Below, one piece after another: positions 52,882 through 64,000 of a stretch of 64,000 bases of DNA (position 1 is the first letter of the stretch; each line of letters begins with the position of its first letter). A program made the position numbers and the translations under genes. Below the pieces are notes generated by a model. The model searched no databases. It was not told the DNA's origin and saw only the letters and a program-made list of their open reading frames with translations. This DNA comes from Enterococcus sp. DIV1094 (GTDB taxonomy: Bacteria > Bacillota > Bacilli > Lactobacillales > Enterococcaceae): contig NZ_CP147250.1 in assembly GCF_017316305.2 (NCBI RefSeq), positions 2,913,001-2,977,000 of the forward strand. The letters are read 5' to 3'.

Positions 52882-53355
52882 CTTACACCTCTTAGCTGTT
52901 TATTTTTCTCTGTTACAAATCTATTATAATAATCATTTGTCAATTTCCAGTAAACATCAAGTGAATATCCAGTCAAAAATATGTAAAAATTCTAATATAA
53001 AACGTTATTTAAAAGTGTATAGTAAAAAACAAGCTTTCTATTCACTCCTTCACTTATTATGGAGACATTAGTAAAGCACACATATAAAGCGTTAAAAATA
53101 CACAGCGATTGACTTACTGTATATTTTTAACGCTTTTTATCAATGCCTAATTTATGTTTCCTTTACGAAAACGATGTAAAGAATCGCTATTATTCAATCA
53201 GTCATTGAGAGAAGTATCTCGAATCACTAAAGACAATTGGAAGTTTTAAGATAGTCATCGATCAGAATAAATAAAAGTTCACTACCTATCCATTCGAAAG
53301 TTCGTTTATTTTTAGTTGTTACAACCGTGCATATATGTGAAGAATCAATACGCTA
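52882..53355. other. AT-rich gap
   Basis: Apart from the hairpin at 53086-53139, these 474 bases hold no supported gene. Frames are short and broken on both strands. Confidence 0.4.
53086..53139. terminator. Long hairpin, possible bidirectional terminator
   Basis: AAAGCGTTAAAAATACA pairs with TGTATATTTTTAACGCTTT, one bulged base, with a 15-base loop and T residues after it on the plus strand. No clear gene ends next to it. Confidence 0.55.
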
Positions 53356-53529
53356 TTATTTCACAACCTTTGGCCCTGCAAACCGATTCAGGATCGGTCC
53401 CCAAAAGCTTTTAAAGATCTTTTTATAGTCTTCAAAATCAAACGTTCCACATGTAAAGACTCTTTTAACATTAACTGTTTGTGTTACTTGCTTGTAAATC
53501 AGCGGTTTATTAATGATATTTTTTATCAT
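53356..53529 (-). CDS. Possible small protein, 57 residues
   Basis: A minus-strand frame from ATG 53529 encodes MIKNIINKPLIYKQVTQTVN followed by KRVFTCGTFDFEDYKKIFKS and a C-terminus FWGPILNRFAGPKVVK. The composition is protein-like with a basic amphipathic end, but there is no strong ribosome site. It could be a relic of a longer gene. The family is not recognised. Confidence 0.4.
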   Translation of the reverse strand: MIKNIINKPLIYKQVTQTVNVKRVFTCGTFDFEDYKKIFKSFWGPILNRFAGPKVVK

Positions 53530-53660
53530 ACATTTTTGAATGTCAATTTTGTATTTTATTATTCACTATCTATTTTATAGGAAGAAATTTAAAAGATACA
53601 TGTTATTTTGTAGCAACAGAGTTTATCGATTATTTTACTCTCTAAAATTTGAATGGATAA

Positions 53661-53693
53661 GAAAAAGACGTTTCCATTGAAAGAAACGTCTTA
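53661..53693 (-). terminator. Terminator of the rRNA methyltransferase gene
   Basis: AAGACGTTTC pairs with GAAACGTCTT around an 8-base loop, with TTTCTT after it on the minus strand, ten bases past the stop. Confidence 0.88.
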
Positions 53694-53702
53694 CATTAAG
53701 AA

Positions 53703-55067
53703 TTAACCTTTACGTAGTAACCCGACACATTCCACATGATGCGTTTGTGGGAACAAATCAACTGGTTGGACTTTTTCTAACTTATAGCCATCTTCCGCAA
53801 ACAACTTCACATCTCTGGCAAACGTTGCTGGATTGCATGAGATATAAACGATTCGTTCAGGCGCCATGTCGATTGCTGAATCAATGAAACGAGCATCTAA
53901 CCCTTTTCTTGGAGGATCGACAACTAAAACGGTTGGTTTGATCCCTTTGTCTTGCCATTTCTTCATAACTGCTTCTGCTTTGCCCACTTCATAATGGGCA
54001 TTTTCGATTTTGTTTGTCAATGCGTTGAACTGGGCATCTTCGATCGCTGCTGGAACGATTTCCATCCCATAAACGCTTGCTACTTGATCTGCTAAAGATA
54101 ATCCAATCGTTCCAATTCCTGAATACGCATCGATCACGACATCGTCTTTTTTCAATTCAGCAAACTCGATTGCTTTTTGATACAGTACTTCGGTTTGTAC
54201 TGTATTGACTTGGTAAAAGGATTTAGAAGAGATACGATACGTTTTACCAAGTAACTGATCTTCGATATACGATTGACCAAAAAGGACTTTCTCTTTTTCA
54301 CCTAAAATGACATTTGTTTTTTCTTCATTGATATTTTGGATCACTGACACCACTTCTGGTAAAGCTTCATGGATTGCTTCAGCGATTTCTTTCGATTTGA
54401 AAAATTTCTCTTTTCGAGTGACTAGAACGACCATCATTTGATGCGTATAATGCCCGCGACGAACGATGATATGACGGATTTGACCTTCATTTTTTTCTTC
54501 ATTGTAGCCGCGTACTTGGAAACGTTGCAAGATTTCTCTTACCTTGATGATCGCTTGGTCGATTTGTGGATCTTGGATAAAGAAATCTTCAATCTCCACT
54601 AAGTCATGACTATTTTTCTTGTAAAAACCAGTTACTAATTCGCCGTCAACACGACGAACAGGAATCTGAGCTTTATTACGATAGCCTGTTGGTTCTGCCA
54701 TACCGATCGTCGGTTGCACTTGGACTTCAGGCGTTTTTGCGATTTTAGTCAGGACATGTTCGACTTGTTTTTGTTTAAATGCTAATTGTTGATCATACTT
54801 CAAATGGGCTAAAGGAGCGATTCCTGTACGCAATAAAACGTTACTAGTGATGTCTTGGCGGTCTGGTGAGGTCGTCAACCAGTTTTCCACTTTACCGTAG
54901 CCAAATTTATTTCCTGCTTTTACAACGAGGATCTCCACTTGTTCACCTGGCAAAGCATTTTCAATAAATAAAGGATAACCGTCGATTTTGGCAACACCCA
55001 ACCCTTCGTAACTTAAATCGATGATATCAACAGTATACCGTTCATTTTTCTTAATTGTTTGTGTCAT
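53703..55067 (-). CDS. rlmD: 23S rRNA (uracil-5-)-methyltransferase, RlmD/RlmCD type
   Basis: The 454-residue protein has an N-terminal TRAM domain (VDIIDLSYEGLGVAKIDGYP at residues 13-32) and a SAM-dependent methyltransferase domain with DAYSGIGTIGLSLAD near 318 and VVDPPRKGLDARF near 378. The catalytic Cys is in YISCNPATFARD near 410. Firmicutes enzymes of this family methylate U747 and/or U1939. The Cys cluster typical of E. coli RlmD is absent, as in RlmCD. Confidence 0.92.
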   Translation of the reverse strand: MTQTIKKNERYTVDIIDLSYEGLGVAKIDGYPLFIENALPGEQVEILVVKAGNKFGYGKVENWLTTSPDRQDITSNVLLRTGIAPLAHLKYDQQLAFKQKQVEHVLTKIAKTPEVQVQPTIGMAEPTGYRNKAQIPVRRVDGELVTGFYKKNSHDLVEIEDFFIQDPQIDQAIIKVREILQRFQVRGYNEEKNEGQIRHIIVRRGHYTHQMMVVLVTRKEKFFKSKEIAEAIHEALPEVVSVIQNINEEKTNVILGEKEKVLFGQSYIEDQLLGKTYRISSKSFYQVNTVQTEVLYQKAIEFAELKKDDVVIDAYSGIGTIGLSLADQVASVYGMEIVPAAIEDAQFNALTNKIENAHYEVGKAEAVMKKWQDKGIKPTVLVVDPPRKGLDARFIDSAIDMAPERIVYISCNPATFARDVKLFAEDGYKLEKVQPVDLFPQTHHVECVGLLRKG

Positions 55068-55120
55068 TTCATTACTCCTATTCTTCTTGAATGGTTTCTA
55101 ATTTTGTTCGATCAACAAAG

Positions 55121-55158
55121 GAAAGAGCTGGGAGATCCATTCATTCCCAGCCCTTTTC
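55121..55158 (-). terminator. Hairpin between dagK and the methyltransferase gene
   Basis: AAAAGGGCTGGGA and TCCCAGCTCTTT pair on the minus strand with T-rich flanks, so the two genes are probably separate units. Confidence 0.75.
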
Positions 55159-55233
55159 AGTCTATTGGAAAAAGCCAGTAATCATAGTGATCCTTGTTTT
55201 TTCCTTCTAAGAGTCATCCAATCTTGCTCAGTT

Positions 55234-56274
55234 CTATTCTTCGTCTGCGATTTTACCATCGCCATCGATATCTTCATCCGTCAAACGTTCTACTTCTTTT
55301 ACAAATTCTTTGCTGACTTCTTCTAGTTCTTCTTCTTCAGAACCAGTAATTGCCTCATCTGGAATTTGATCGGTGTTTGCATAAAATTCGATATGTTGAT
55401 GAAGATTTTTAAAGTTCATCGGTGCGTTTCCACCATATTCACCATCTAAATTGATCATGACCGGACGGTTCGCATTGTCTTCTGTCTCTACATAAAGGAA
55501 ACTTGTTTTCGTGTAGATGACTCTTGGATCGTCTACGTGTTTTCCGCCATTGAGCATCAATGCTGCAATGTGTAGGATCTCGAAAATATTCGCCGTCTTG
55601 ACGATGATCAAAGAAAATTTCCCATCGTCTAACTTCGCATCTGGGGCAATTTGTTCAAAACCGCCGACAGAATTTGTCAAACCTAAAAAGAACATGGAGG
55701 CATTGCCTTTATATTCTCCTTCATCGTATTTCAAGTGCATCTTGATCGGTTTGACGCGTGGCAACATTTCTGCTCCTTTTGCTAAATAAGCAAGATAGCC
55801 AAAAATACTTTTTAATTCAGAAGGCACTTCGTAAGTCAGTTCTGTCAAATAGCCGCCAGCTGCAATATTGATAAAATAGCTGTTGTCAGATTGACCGATA
55901 TCCATTTTGACTGTTTGGTTCTTTTTGATGACTTCAGCTGCTGCCTTGATATTATCTCGTGGGATCTTCAAGGCGCGAGCGTAGTCATTAGTTGTTCCAG
56001 CTGGAATGATCGCCATTTTTGGTCTGACTTCAAGTGGGGCGATCCCATTGACCACTTCATTGATCGTCCCATCGCCGCCCGCTGCAACCACGAGATCAAA
56101 ACCTGCCTCAGCCGCTCGTCGTGCTTCATTTTTTGCCGAATCCTCTTCTGGAGTCGTTGCAAAAGCACTCGCTTCATAGCCGGACTCCTCCAATGCTTGG
56201 AGGATGTCGGCTAGATTACGTTTTAACAGTTCTTTCCCAGAAACCGGATTATAGATCACACGCGCTTTTTTCAT
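55234..56274 (-). CDS. dagK: Diacylglycerol kinase, DagK/YerQ type
   Basis: The 346-residue soluble lipid kinase has the GGDGTINEVVNG motif at about residues 65-76 and a second domain with LDDGKFSLIIV near 210. It phosphorylates diacylglycerol released during lipoteichoic acid synthesis and feeds it back to phospholipid synthesis. A highly acidic C-terminal tail of about 35 residues (EEEELEEVSKEF) is longer than in B. subtilis. It lies nine bases after gatB. Confidence 0.93.
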   Translation of the reverse strand: MKKARVIYNPVSGKELLKRNLADILQALEESGYEASAFATTPEEDSAKNEARRAAEAGFDLVVAAGGDGTINEVVNGIAPLEVRPKMAIIPAGTTNDYARALKIPRDNIKAAAEVIKKNQTVKMDIGQSDNSYFINIAAGGYLTELTYEVPSELKSIFGYLAYLAKGAEMLPRVKPIKMHLKYDEGEYKGNASMFFLGLTNSVGGFEQIAPDAKLDDGKFSLIIVKTANIFEILHIAALMLNGGKHVDDPRVIYTKTSFLYVETEDNANRPVMINLDGEYGGNAPMNFKNLHQHIEFYANTDQIPDEAITGSEEEELEEVSKEFVKEVERLTDEDIDGDGKIADEE

Positions 56275-56283
56275 AGCATCCCT

Positions 56284-57714
56284 CTATCGTTTCGCTAATT
56301 CTTGATTTAGCAATTTGTTGACCACACCTGGGTTTGCTTGTCCTTTTGTTGCTTTCATGATTTGTCCGACTAAGAAACCGACTGCACGGTCTTTTCCGTT
56401 TTTGAAATCTTCAATCGATTGTTGGTTATTATCTAAGATCTCATTGATGATCGGCAATAATTTCGCTGGATCAGATAATTGGACCCAACCGTTTGCTTCA
56501 ACCACACTTTGTGCTTCTCCGCCATTCATGATCAACTCACGGAAAACTTTCTTCGCAATTTTAGAACTGATAGTGCCATCTGCAATCAAACGGATCATGC
56601 CAGCTAAGTTTTCAGGTGTTAATTTCGTTTCAGCTAGCTCTAGTTTTTCACTGTTCAAGTAAGCAGAAACTTCGCCCATCAACCAGTTTGATGCTTGTTT
56701 GGCGTCTGCTCCGTTTTCTAATGTTGCTTCAAAGAAATCAGACATTTCTTTTGATAGTGTCAATACTTTTGCATCATACTCTGGTAAACCTAATTCGCGG
56801 ATGTAACGTTCACGGCGAGAAGCTGGCATTTCTGGTAAGCTTGCTTTCACTCGTTGGATCCATTCATCATCGATCACGAATCTTGGGATATCAGGTTCTG
56901 GGAAGTAACGATAGTCACTTGACCCTTCTTTGACACGCATCAAGATCGTTTTGTTCGTCGTTTCATCGAAGCGACGTGTTTCTTGTTGGATCTCTCCACC
57001 AGATAACAATACTTTCGCTTGACGTTTTTCTTCAAATGCTAACCCTTTTTTGACAAATGAAAGAGAGTTCAAGTTTTTCAATTCTGCTTTTGTTCCAAAT
57101 TCTTCTTGGCCATATGGGCGTAAAGAAATATTGGCATCACAACGCATTGAACCTTCTTCCAATTTTACATCACTGACTTCAGTAAATTGGATCACTGAAC
57201 GTAATGCTTCCAAGTAAGCATAGGCTTCTTCTGGTGAACGCATATCCGCTTCTGAAACGATCTCGATCAACGGTGTTCCTTGTCTGTTTAGATCGACATA
57301 AGAATAGCCGCCGATACCGTGCATATTTTTACCTGCATCTTCTTCTAGATGTACACGCTCGATACGGATTTTTTTCTTTTTGCCTTCGACTTCGATCTCG
57401 ATCCAACCATCATGACCGATTGGTTGGTCAAATTGTGAGATTTGATACGCTTTTGGATTATCTGGATAGAAATAGTTTTTGCGGTCAAAATGCGTATCTT
57501 TTGAAATCTCGCAATTCAACGCTAACGCCGCACGCATCCCAAATTCTAAGGCTGCTTTATTCATTACTGGTAAAACTCCAGGGTATCCCCAGTCGATCAC
57601 ATTGGTGTTGCTGTTTGGTTCAGCACCGAAATGCGCAGGAGCTGGAGAGAAGATTTTTGAGTTGGTTTTTAATTCAACGTGGACCTCAAGTCCAATGACT
57701 GTTTCAAAATTCAT
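56284..57714 (-). CDS. gatB: Aspartyl/glutamyl-tRNA amidotransferase subunit B
   Basis: The 476 residues match GatB: the start [19 protein letters not shown], the zinc-site and kinase region with [20 protein letters not shown] near 80, and a YqeY-like C-terminal tRNA-binding domain from about 330. With GatA and GatC it converts Glu-tRNA-Gln to Gln-tRNA-Gln. It overlaps gatA by four bases. Confidence 0.97.
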   Translation of the reverse strand: MNFETVIGLEVHVELKTNSKIFSPAPAHFGAEPNSNTNVIDWGYPGVLPVMNKAALEFGMRAALALNCEISKDTHFDRKNYFYPDNPKAYQISQFDQPIGHDGWIEIEVEGKKKKIRIERVHLEEDAGKNMHGIGGYSYVDLNRQGTPLIEIVSEADMRSPEEAYAYLEALRSVIQFTEVSDVKLEEGSMRCDANISLRPYGQEEFGTKAELKNLNSLSFVKKGLAFEEKRQAKVLLSGGEIQQETRRFDETTNKTILMRVKEGSSDYRYFPEPDIPRFVIDDEWIQRVKASLPEMPASRRERYIRELGLPEYDAKVLTLSKEMSDFFEATLENGADAKQASNWLMGEVSAYLNSEKLELAETKLTPENLAGMIRLIADGTISSKIAKKVFRELIMNGGEAQSVVEANGWVQLSDPAKLLPIINEILDNNQQSIEDFKNGKDRAVGFLVGQIMKATKGQANPGVVNKLLNQELAKR

Positions 57715-59183
57715 TCGGCTTTCCCTCCTAAAATTGCTGGTTGTTGACGGTGGAACTCAGTTGCTTGCTCAAACGCATAAGCTGCTTGGTACATCGTTTT
57801 TTCATCGAAATAATTCCCGATGATCTGTAAGCCGACTGGTAGTCCTTCAGATAAGCCAGCAGGAACAGACATACCTGGAAGTCCTGCCAAGTTCACTGGG
57901 ATCGTCAAGATGTCACTCATGTACATCGTGATTGGATCGTTGATATTTTCACCAAGGCCAAATGCCACAGTCGGTGACGATGGGCCAATGATCAAATCAT
58001 AGTCTGCAAAGACTTTTTCAAAGTCACGCTTGATCAGCGTACGAACTTGTCCTGCTTTTTTGAAATGCGCATCATAATAGCCGGCACTCAATGAGAAAGT
58101 CCCTAACATAATACGACGTTTTACTTCTTCTCCGAAACCTTCAGAACGTGAGTTGACATAGACATCATCTAAGTTCTTCACATCTTCTGAGCGGTAACCA
58201 TAACGGATTCCATCAAAACGTTGCAAGTTTGAGCTTGCTTCAGATGAAGCAATAATATAGTAAACAGCCACACCATATTTTGAATGAGGTAAGCTGACTT
58301 CTTCTACAGTAGCACCTAAAGAACGGAAAGTTTCAGCGGCTTTAAGAATCGCTTCTTTCACGCCTTCGTCGACACCTTCACCTAAATATTCTTTAGGTAT
58401 AGCGATCTTCATGCCTTTGATGTCACCAGTCAAGCCTTCTGCAAAGTTAGGGACAGAGACACCTGATGAAGTACCATCTTTTTCATCGTAGCCACTGATG
58501 GCTGTCAAAGCTAATGCATTGTCTTTGACTGTACGAGTCATTGGGCCGATTTGGTCTAAAGAAGAGGCAAATGCAATCAAGCCGAAACGTGAAACGCGAC
58601 CATACGTTGGTTTCATCCCTACGATTCCATTGAAAGCTGCTGGTTGACGAATACTACCACCAGTATCACTCCCTAAAGAGACTGGGATCTGTCCTGCCGC
58701 AACAGCTGCCGCTGAACCACCAGATGATCCTCCAGGAACCTTTGTTTGATCCCAAGCATTCTTCGTTTTTTTGAAATAAGAAGTTTCGGTACTTCCGCCC
58801 ATTGCAAATTCGTCCATGTTCAATTTACCAACAGGGATCATATCTGCTTCGTAGACTTTTTCCATGACTGTCGCATCATAGATCGGTTCAAAATTATAAA
58901 GGATTTTTGATGCTGCTGTCGTCAAAAGATCTTTCGTTACGATATTGTCTTTGATACCGATTGGAATACCTGAAAGAACATTGTTTTCGTCGATGCCCTT
59001 TTCGTCCAAGGCTTTAGCTTGCGCTAGAGCTTTTTCTTCATTCAATGTGATAAACGCATCGATCTCAGGTTCTGTTTCTTTGATACGATCAAAGGTTGCT
59101 TTCACCAAGTCTTGTGCAGTGATTTCTTTTGAAACCAATAAGTCGTGTAGTTCTTCTAATGAACGATTGTATAATTCTGTCAT
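57711..59183 (-). CDS. gatA: Aspartyl/glutamyl-tRNA amidotransferase subunit A
   Basis: The 490-residue amidase carries the Ser-cisSer-Lys catalytic set: Lys in [11 protein letters not shown] near residue 78, [14 protein letters not shown] near 150, and Ser in [12 protein letters not shown] near 173. It releases ammonia from glutamine for the GatB kinase site. It overlaps gatC by one base and gatB by four, so the three are coupled. Confidence 0.97.
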   Translation of the reverse strand: MTELYNRSLEELHDLLVSKEITAQDLVKATFDRIKETEPEIDAFITLNEEKALAQAKALDEKGIDENNVLSGIPIGIKDNIVTKDLLTTAASKILYNFEPIYDATVMEKVYEADMIPVGKLNMDEFAMGGSTETSYFKKTKNAWDQTKVPGGSSGGSAAAVAAGQIPVSLGSDTGGSIRQPAAFNGIVGMKPTYGRVSRFGLIAFASSLDQIGPMTRTVKDNALALTAISGYDEKDGTSSGVSVPNFAEGLTGDIKGMKIAIPKEYLGEGVDEGVKEAILKAAETFRSLGATVEEVSLPHSKYGVAVYYIIASSEASSNLQRFDGIRYGYRSEDVKNLDDVYVNSRSEGFGEEVKRRIMLGTFSLSAGYYDAHFKKAGQVRTLIKRDFEKVFADYDLIIGPSSPTVAFGLGENINDPITMYMSDILTIPVNLAGLPGMSVPAGLSEGLPVGLQIIGNYFDEKTMYQAAYAFEQATEFHRQQPAILGGKAE

Positions 59184-59488
59184 TATGCGCCAGCCTCCCC
59201 GTTATCGATGATTGCTGGTACTTTAATGAAACCATCTTCTTTTTCCGGTACGTTTTTCAATAATTCATCTCTGCTCCAACCTAGTTGTGCCCGGTCTTGT
59301 CGCATGACGTTGACTGTTTCAACGACGTTTGATGTAAATGGTACGCCTTCAGTATCTACTTCCTCCAGCATTTCTACCATGTCAATGATTTTTCCTAATT
59401 GATCAGTAAAACCTGCGCGCTCTTCATCGGCAAATTTTAATTTGGCTAACTTCGCTACATGTTTTACTTGTTCTTCACTAATCGCCAT
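59183..59488 (-). CDS. gatC: Aspartyl/glutamyl-tRNA amidotransferase subunit C
   Basis: The 101-residue subunit has the typical start [15 protein letters not shown] and a central [19 protein letters not shown]. It ties GatA to GatB. It is the first gene of the operon, with AAGGGG before the ATG; 93 bases separate it from ligA, and no terminator was seen there. Confidence 0.96.
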   Translation of the reverse strand: MAISEEQVKHVAKLAKLKFADEERAGFTDQLGKIIDMVEMLEEVDTEGVPFTSNVVETVNVMRQDRAQLGWSRDELLKNVPEKEDGFIKVPAIIDNGEAGA

Positions 59489-59581
59489 AGTACCCCTTCT
59501 TTCTAAATGAAAACTTTGCTTCTTATTTTAACATAAGAAAATCGCATTCTGAAATTCTTTCTTGAAATTTATCTGAAAAAC

Positions 59582-61636
<2,055 letters not shown>

Positions 61637-61644
61637 CTATTGAA

Positions 61645-63888
61645 CTAAACTTTTTCGATTGGTGCAAAAGCGGCTAATACACGTTTGACCCCTTGACTTG
61701 GAAAAGCAATATCAAGCTCAAGGTCTTTTGCGTCGCCAGTAACTCTGACCACTGTTCCAGGTCCCCATTTTTTATGTTTGACTTTATCTCCAGGCTTCCA
61801 ACCACCTGTTTCACCACCGGTAGCCACCTTAGCTGAAACACCGGTCTTTGTCGGTTGCTGATACGTCGTTCCAGTTTGTTTCCCGCGAAAAGGTGAAGGC
61901 TGTGAAGCACTTGGTGTCGGACGCATCCCATGGATATCCAACAATTCTTGATCGATTTCCTCTAAAAATCGTGAAGGGCGATTGTATTGTGTACGACCAT
62001 ATAGCGTACGTGAAAATGCATTGGTCACAAACAATGCTTCTTCCGCTCTGGTAATTCCTACATAAGCTAAGCGGCGCTCCTCTTCCAATTCACTTTCTTC
62101 CATCAATGCTCGGGAAAGTGGGAAGACGCCTTCTTCCAATCCAATCAAAAATACCACTGGAAACTCTAGTCCTTTAGCCGCATGTAAAGTCATCAACGTG
62201 ACTTGTTTTGTTTCTTCTTCTAAACTATCGATATCTGAAACAAGTGCGAGGTCATTTAAAAAGACGACCAACTTATCTTCTGGTGAGTCGGCATCTTCTA
62301 ACCCTTCTTTTTCAAACTGCCTATCAAATTCTTGTGTCACCGTCAAAAACTCTTCCAAGTTTTCGATACGTGCTTGTGATTCTAATGTATTTTGGATTTT
62401 TAGATCATCTAAATAGCCACTACGTTCCAAGACTTCTTTTGTTAACTCTGTCACTGTCAGATAAGGAATCATTTCAGTCAACTGATGCATCATTTCACCA
62501 AAAGAACCTAATTGTGTCCCTGCTTTTCCACCGATATTCGCTAATTCAACATTTCGAGCTGCTTCTAACAAAGGCCACTCGTGCATCGTTGCGAAGCTAC
62601 GGAGTTTTTCCACTGAACCTGGTCCAATCCCCCGTTTTGGTGAATTAACGATCCGCTCAAAGCTTAATGAATCTTGCGGGTTTGCTATCACATTTAAATA
62701 CGCCAAAACATCTTTGATTTCTTTACGATCATAGAATTTGTGACCGCCAACCATTTTGTATGGGATGTTGGCTTTCAGTAACGTTTCCTCCATCACACGT
62801 GATTGCGCATTCGTCCGATAAAGAATCGCAAAATCGCCATAATTCCGATTGTTCGATCGGATCTCTTCTTGCATTCTTTCGACAATGAAACGTGTTTCAT
62901 CTCGCTCATTATCTGCTCGATAGTAAGTGATTTTATTGCCATCTTGGTTTTCTGTCCAAAGGTTTTTCGGTTTACGATTGCGATTGTTTTCAATAACTTG
63001 ATTCGCTGCATTCAAGATCGTTTTCGTTGAACGATAATTTTGTTCCAGCAAGATCACTGCCGCATCTGGATAGTCTTTTTCAAAATCCAAGATATTTTGC
63101 ATATCCGCGCCACGCCAACCATAAATACTTTGATCGGCATCCCCCACTACGCAAAGATTTCTAAAACGGCCAGCTAATTGATTGACCAACGTGTATTGCG
63201 CATGGTTCGTATCTTGATATTCATCCACATGGATATAATGAAATTTATTTTGATAATACGTCAATGAGTCTGGATGCTCATCAAATAAACGGATCGTGTT
63301 CATGATCAAATCATCGAAATCCATGCATTGGTTGTATTGGAGTTCTTTTTGGTATGCCGCATAGCATTTCGCGGCAATTTCTTCATAATAACTGCCCTGC
63401 ATCTTTGCAAAAGCTTCCGGCGACAACAAGCTGTTTTTCGCTTGCGAGATCGTGCCTAAAAGACTTCTCGGATCGTATTTTTTAGGATCGATATTCAATT
63501 CTTTCAAAATCCGTTTCATCAACGATAACTGTTCGGAAGAATCAATGATCGTAAAGTTGCGATTATACCCGATGTAATCGACATCTCTTCTTAAAATGCG
63601 GACGCACATGGAGTGAAAGGTCGAGACCCAAACATCTTCTCCACCAGTTTCTAAAATGGCATTGACCCGTTCCTTCATTTCCTTTGCTGCTTTATTGGTA
63701 AAGGTGATCGCCAAGATATTCCATGGATTCACTTCTTTTTCTTCAATCAAATAAGCAATTCGGTGCGTAAGTACGCGTGTTTTCCCACTACCTGCACCAG
63801 CCATTAATAATAACGGTCCATCCGTATGTAGGACTGCTTCTTGTTGACGAGGATTCATCCCCTTTAGTAAGTTTGCTTTGGATGACAT
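61645..63888 (-). CDS. pcrA: ATP-dependent DNA helicase PcrA
   Basis: From ATG 63888 (AAAGGA upstream) the product is 747 residues of superfamily 1. Motif I is GAGSGKT near 32, followed by [17 protein letters not shown] (motif II) near 222, [15 protein letters not shown] (motif IV) near 285, [16 protein letters not shown] (motif V) and [11 protein letters not shown] (motif VI). A C-terminal Tudor-like segment ([19 protein letters not shown]) binds RNA polymerase in related proteins. An upstream TTG at 63912 lacks a ribosome site. Confidence 0.96.
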   Translation of the reverse strand: MSSKANLLKGMNPRQQEAVLHTDGPLLLMAGAGSGKTRVLTHRIAYLIEEKEVNPWNILAITFTNKAAKEMKERVNAILETGGEDVWVSTFHSMCVRILRRDVDYIGYNRNFTIIDSSEQLSLMKRILKELNIDPKKYDPRSLLGTISQAKNSLLSPEAFAKMQGSYYEEIAAKCYAAYQKELQYNQCMDFDDLIMNTIRLFDEHPDSLTYYQNKFHYIHVDEYQDTNHAQYTLVNQLAGRFRNLCVVGDADQSIYGWRGADMQNILDFEKDYPDAAVILLEQNYRSTKTILNAANQVIENNRNRKPKNLWTENQDGNKITYYRADNERDETRFIVERMQEEIRSNNRNYGDFAILYRTNAQSRVMEETLLKANIPYKMVGGHKFYDRKEIKDVLAYLNVIANPQDSLSFERIVNSPKRGIGPGSVEKLRSFATMHEWPLLEAARNVELANIGGKAGTQLGSFGEMMHQLTEMIPYLTVTELTKEVLERSGYLDDLKIQNTLESQARIENLEEFLTVTQEFDRQFEKEGLEDADSPEDKLVVFLNDLALVSDIDSLEEETKQVTLMTLHAAKGLEFPVVFLIGLEEGVFPLSRALMEESELEEERRLAYVGITRAEEALFVTNAFSRTLYGRTQYNRPSRFLEEIDQELLDIHGMRPTPSASQPSPFRGKQTGTTYQQPTKTGVSAKVATGGETGGWKPGDKVKHKKWGPGTVVRVTGDAKDLELDIAFPSQGVKRVLAAFAPIEKV

Positions 63889-63920
63889 GTACAACATCCT
63901 TTCTATTATCAATCCTTCTA

Positions 63921-63929
63921 ATTATAGCA
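63921..63929 (-). promoter_or_regulatory. Extended -10 of the pcrA promoter
   Basis: TATAAT (63926-63921) with TGC directly upstream forms an extended -10 on the minus strand, about 33 bases before the pcrA start. No standard -35 was seen. The remaining bases to 64000 show no gene. Confidence 0.5.
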
Positions 63930-64000
63930 TTATCCGGATAGGCAATAAAGTGAAGTTTCTTCATCTTGACGGAAAACCTTTGCGAACGACTACTTCTGAA

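Overview
The window looks like chromosomal DNA from a low-GC Gram-positive coccus of the genus Enterococcus. Evidence: the gatCAB-ligA-pcrA block, strong AGGAGG-type ribosome binding sites, an LPXTG/DUF285 surface protein beside an Mga-like regulator, lacLM-type beta-galactosidase, a DUF1149 protein and a T-box leader. The species cannot be fixed from sequence alone. No rRNA, tRNA, CRISPR array, intact insertion sequence or prophage was seen. Most genes lie on the minus strand.

Layout. 1-8.8 kb is housekeeping: Bax-inhibitor-like membrane protein (cut by the window edge), MaoC-like hotdog protein, murC, a DUF218 protein, SprT-like protein, tex, a metallophosphoesterase, trhO and a VOC protein. 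8.9-16.7 kb is an AT-rich accessory island: a type VII-secretion-like toxin gene with a frameshift at its right end, followed by a run of small immunity-like genes. Several of these are preceded by short broken pieces of coding sequence that look like toxin C-terminal tails. 16.9-22.8 kb returns to core genes: tcyP, DUF1149, a HAD phosphatase, two unknowns, and an operon of two DUF1538 membrane proteins with a PII-like protein.

23-36 kb is a carbohydrate region. It holds an ABC importer (binding protein and two permeases, no ATPase), a divergent YesN/YesM-type two-component system with cre-like sites between them, an aga-lacL-lacM operon for alpha- and beta-galactosides, and a divergent LacI-family regulator whose probable operator sits inside the aga promoter. 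Downstream of that regulator are tandem ~120-bp palindromic repeats, with a further copy inside the ABC operon. 36.7-42.7 kb has a T-box-controlled methionine-synthase-like gene and a MerR regulator divergent from a heterodimeric ABC exporter; the promoter between them has the 19-bp spacer typical of MerR targets.

42.7-47.4 kb encodes a large DUF285/Ig-like surface protein cut off from its LPXTG anchor by one amber codon, with a divergent Mga-like regulator. 47.5-52.9 kb has a small conserved protein, a YfcE-type phosphodiesterase, a Fe3+/spermidine-type ABC importer whose permease gene is frameshifted in an A7 run, and a secreted CYTH-like protein. 53.3-64 kb is core again: an rRNA uracil methyltransferase, dagK, gatB-gatA-gatC, ligA and pcrA.

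The most unusual part is the 8.9-16.7 kb island, read here as a decaying array of toxin-tail/immunity modules behind one export-domain toxin gene. Several lesions in the window are single-base changes in A/T homopolymers, so sequencing or assembly error must be excluded before calling those genes dead.
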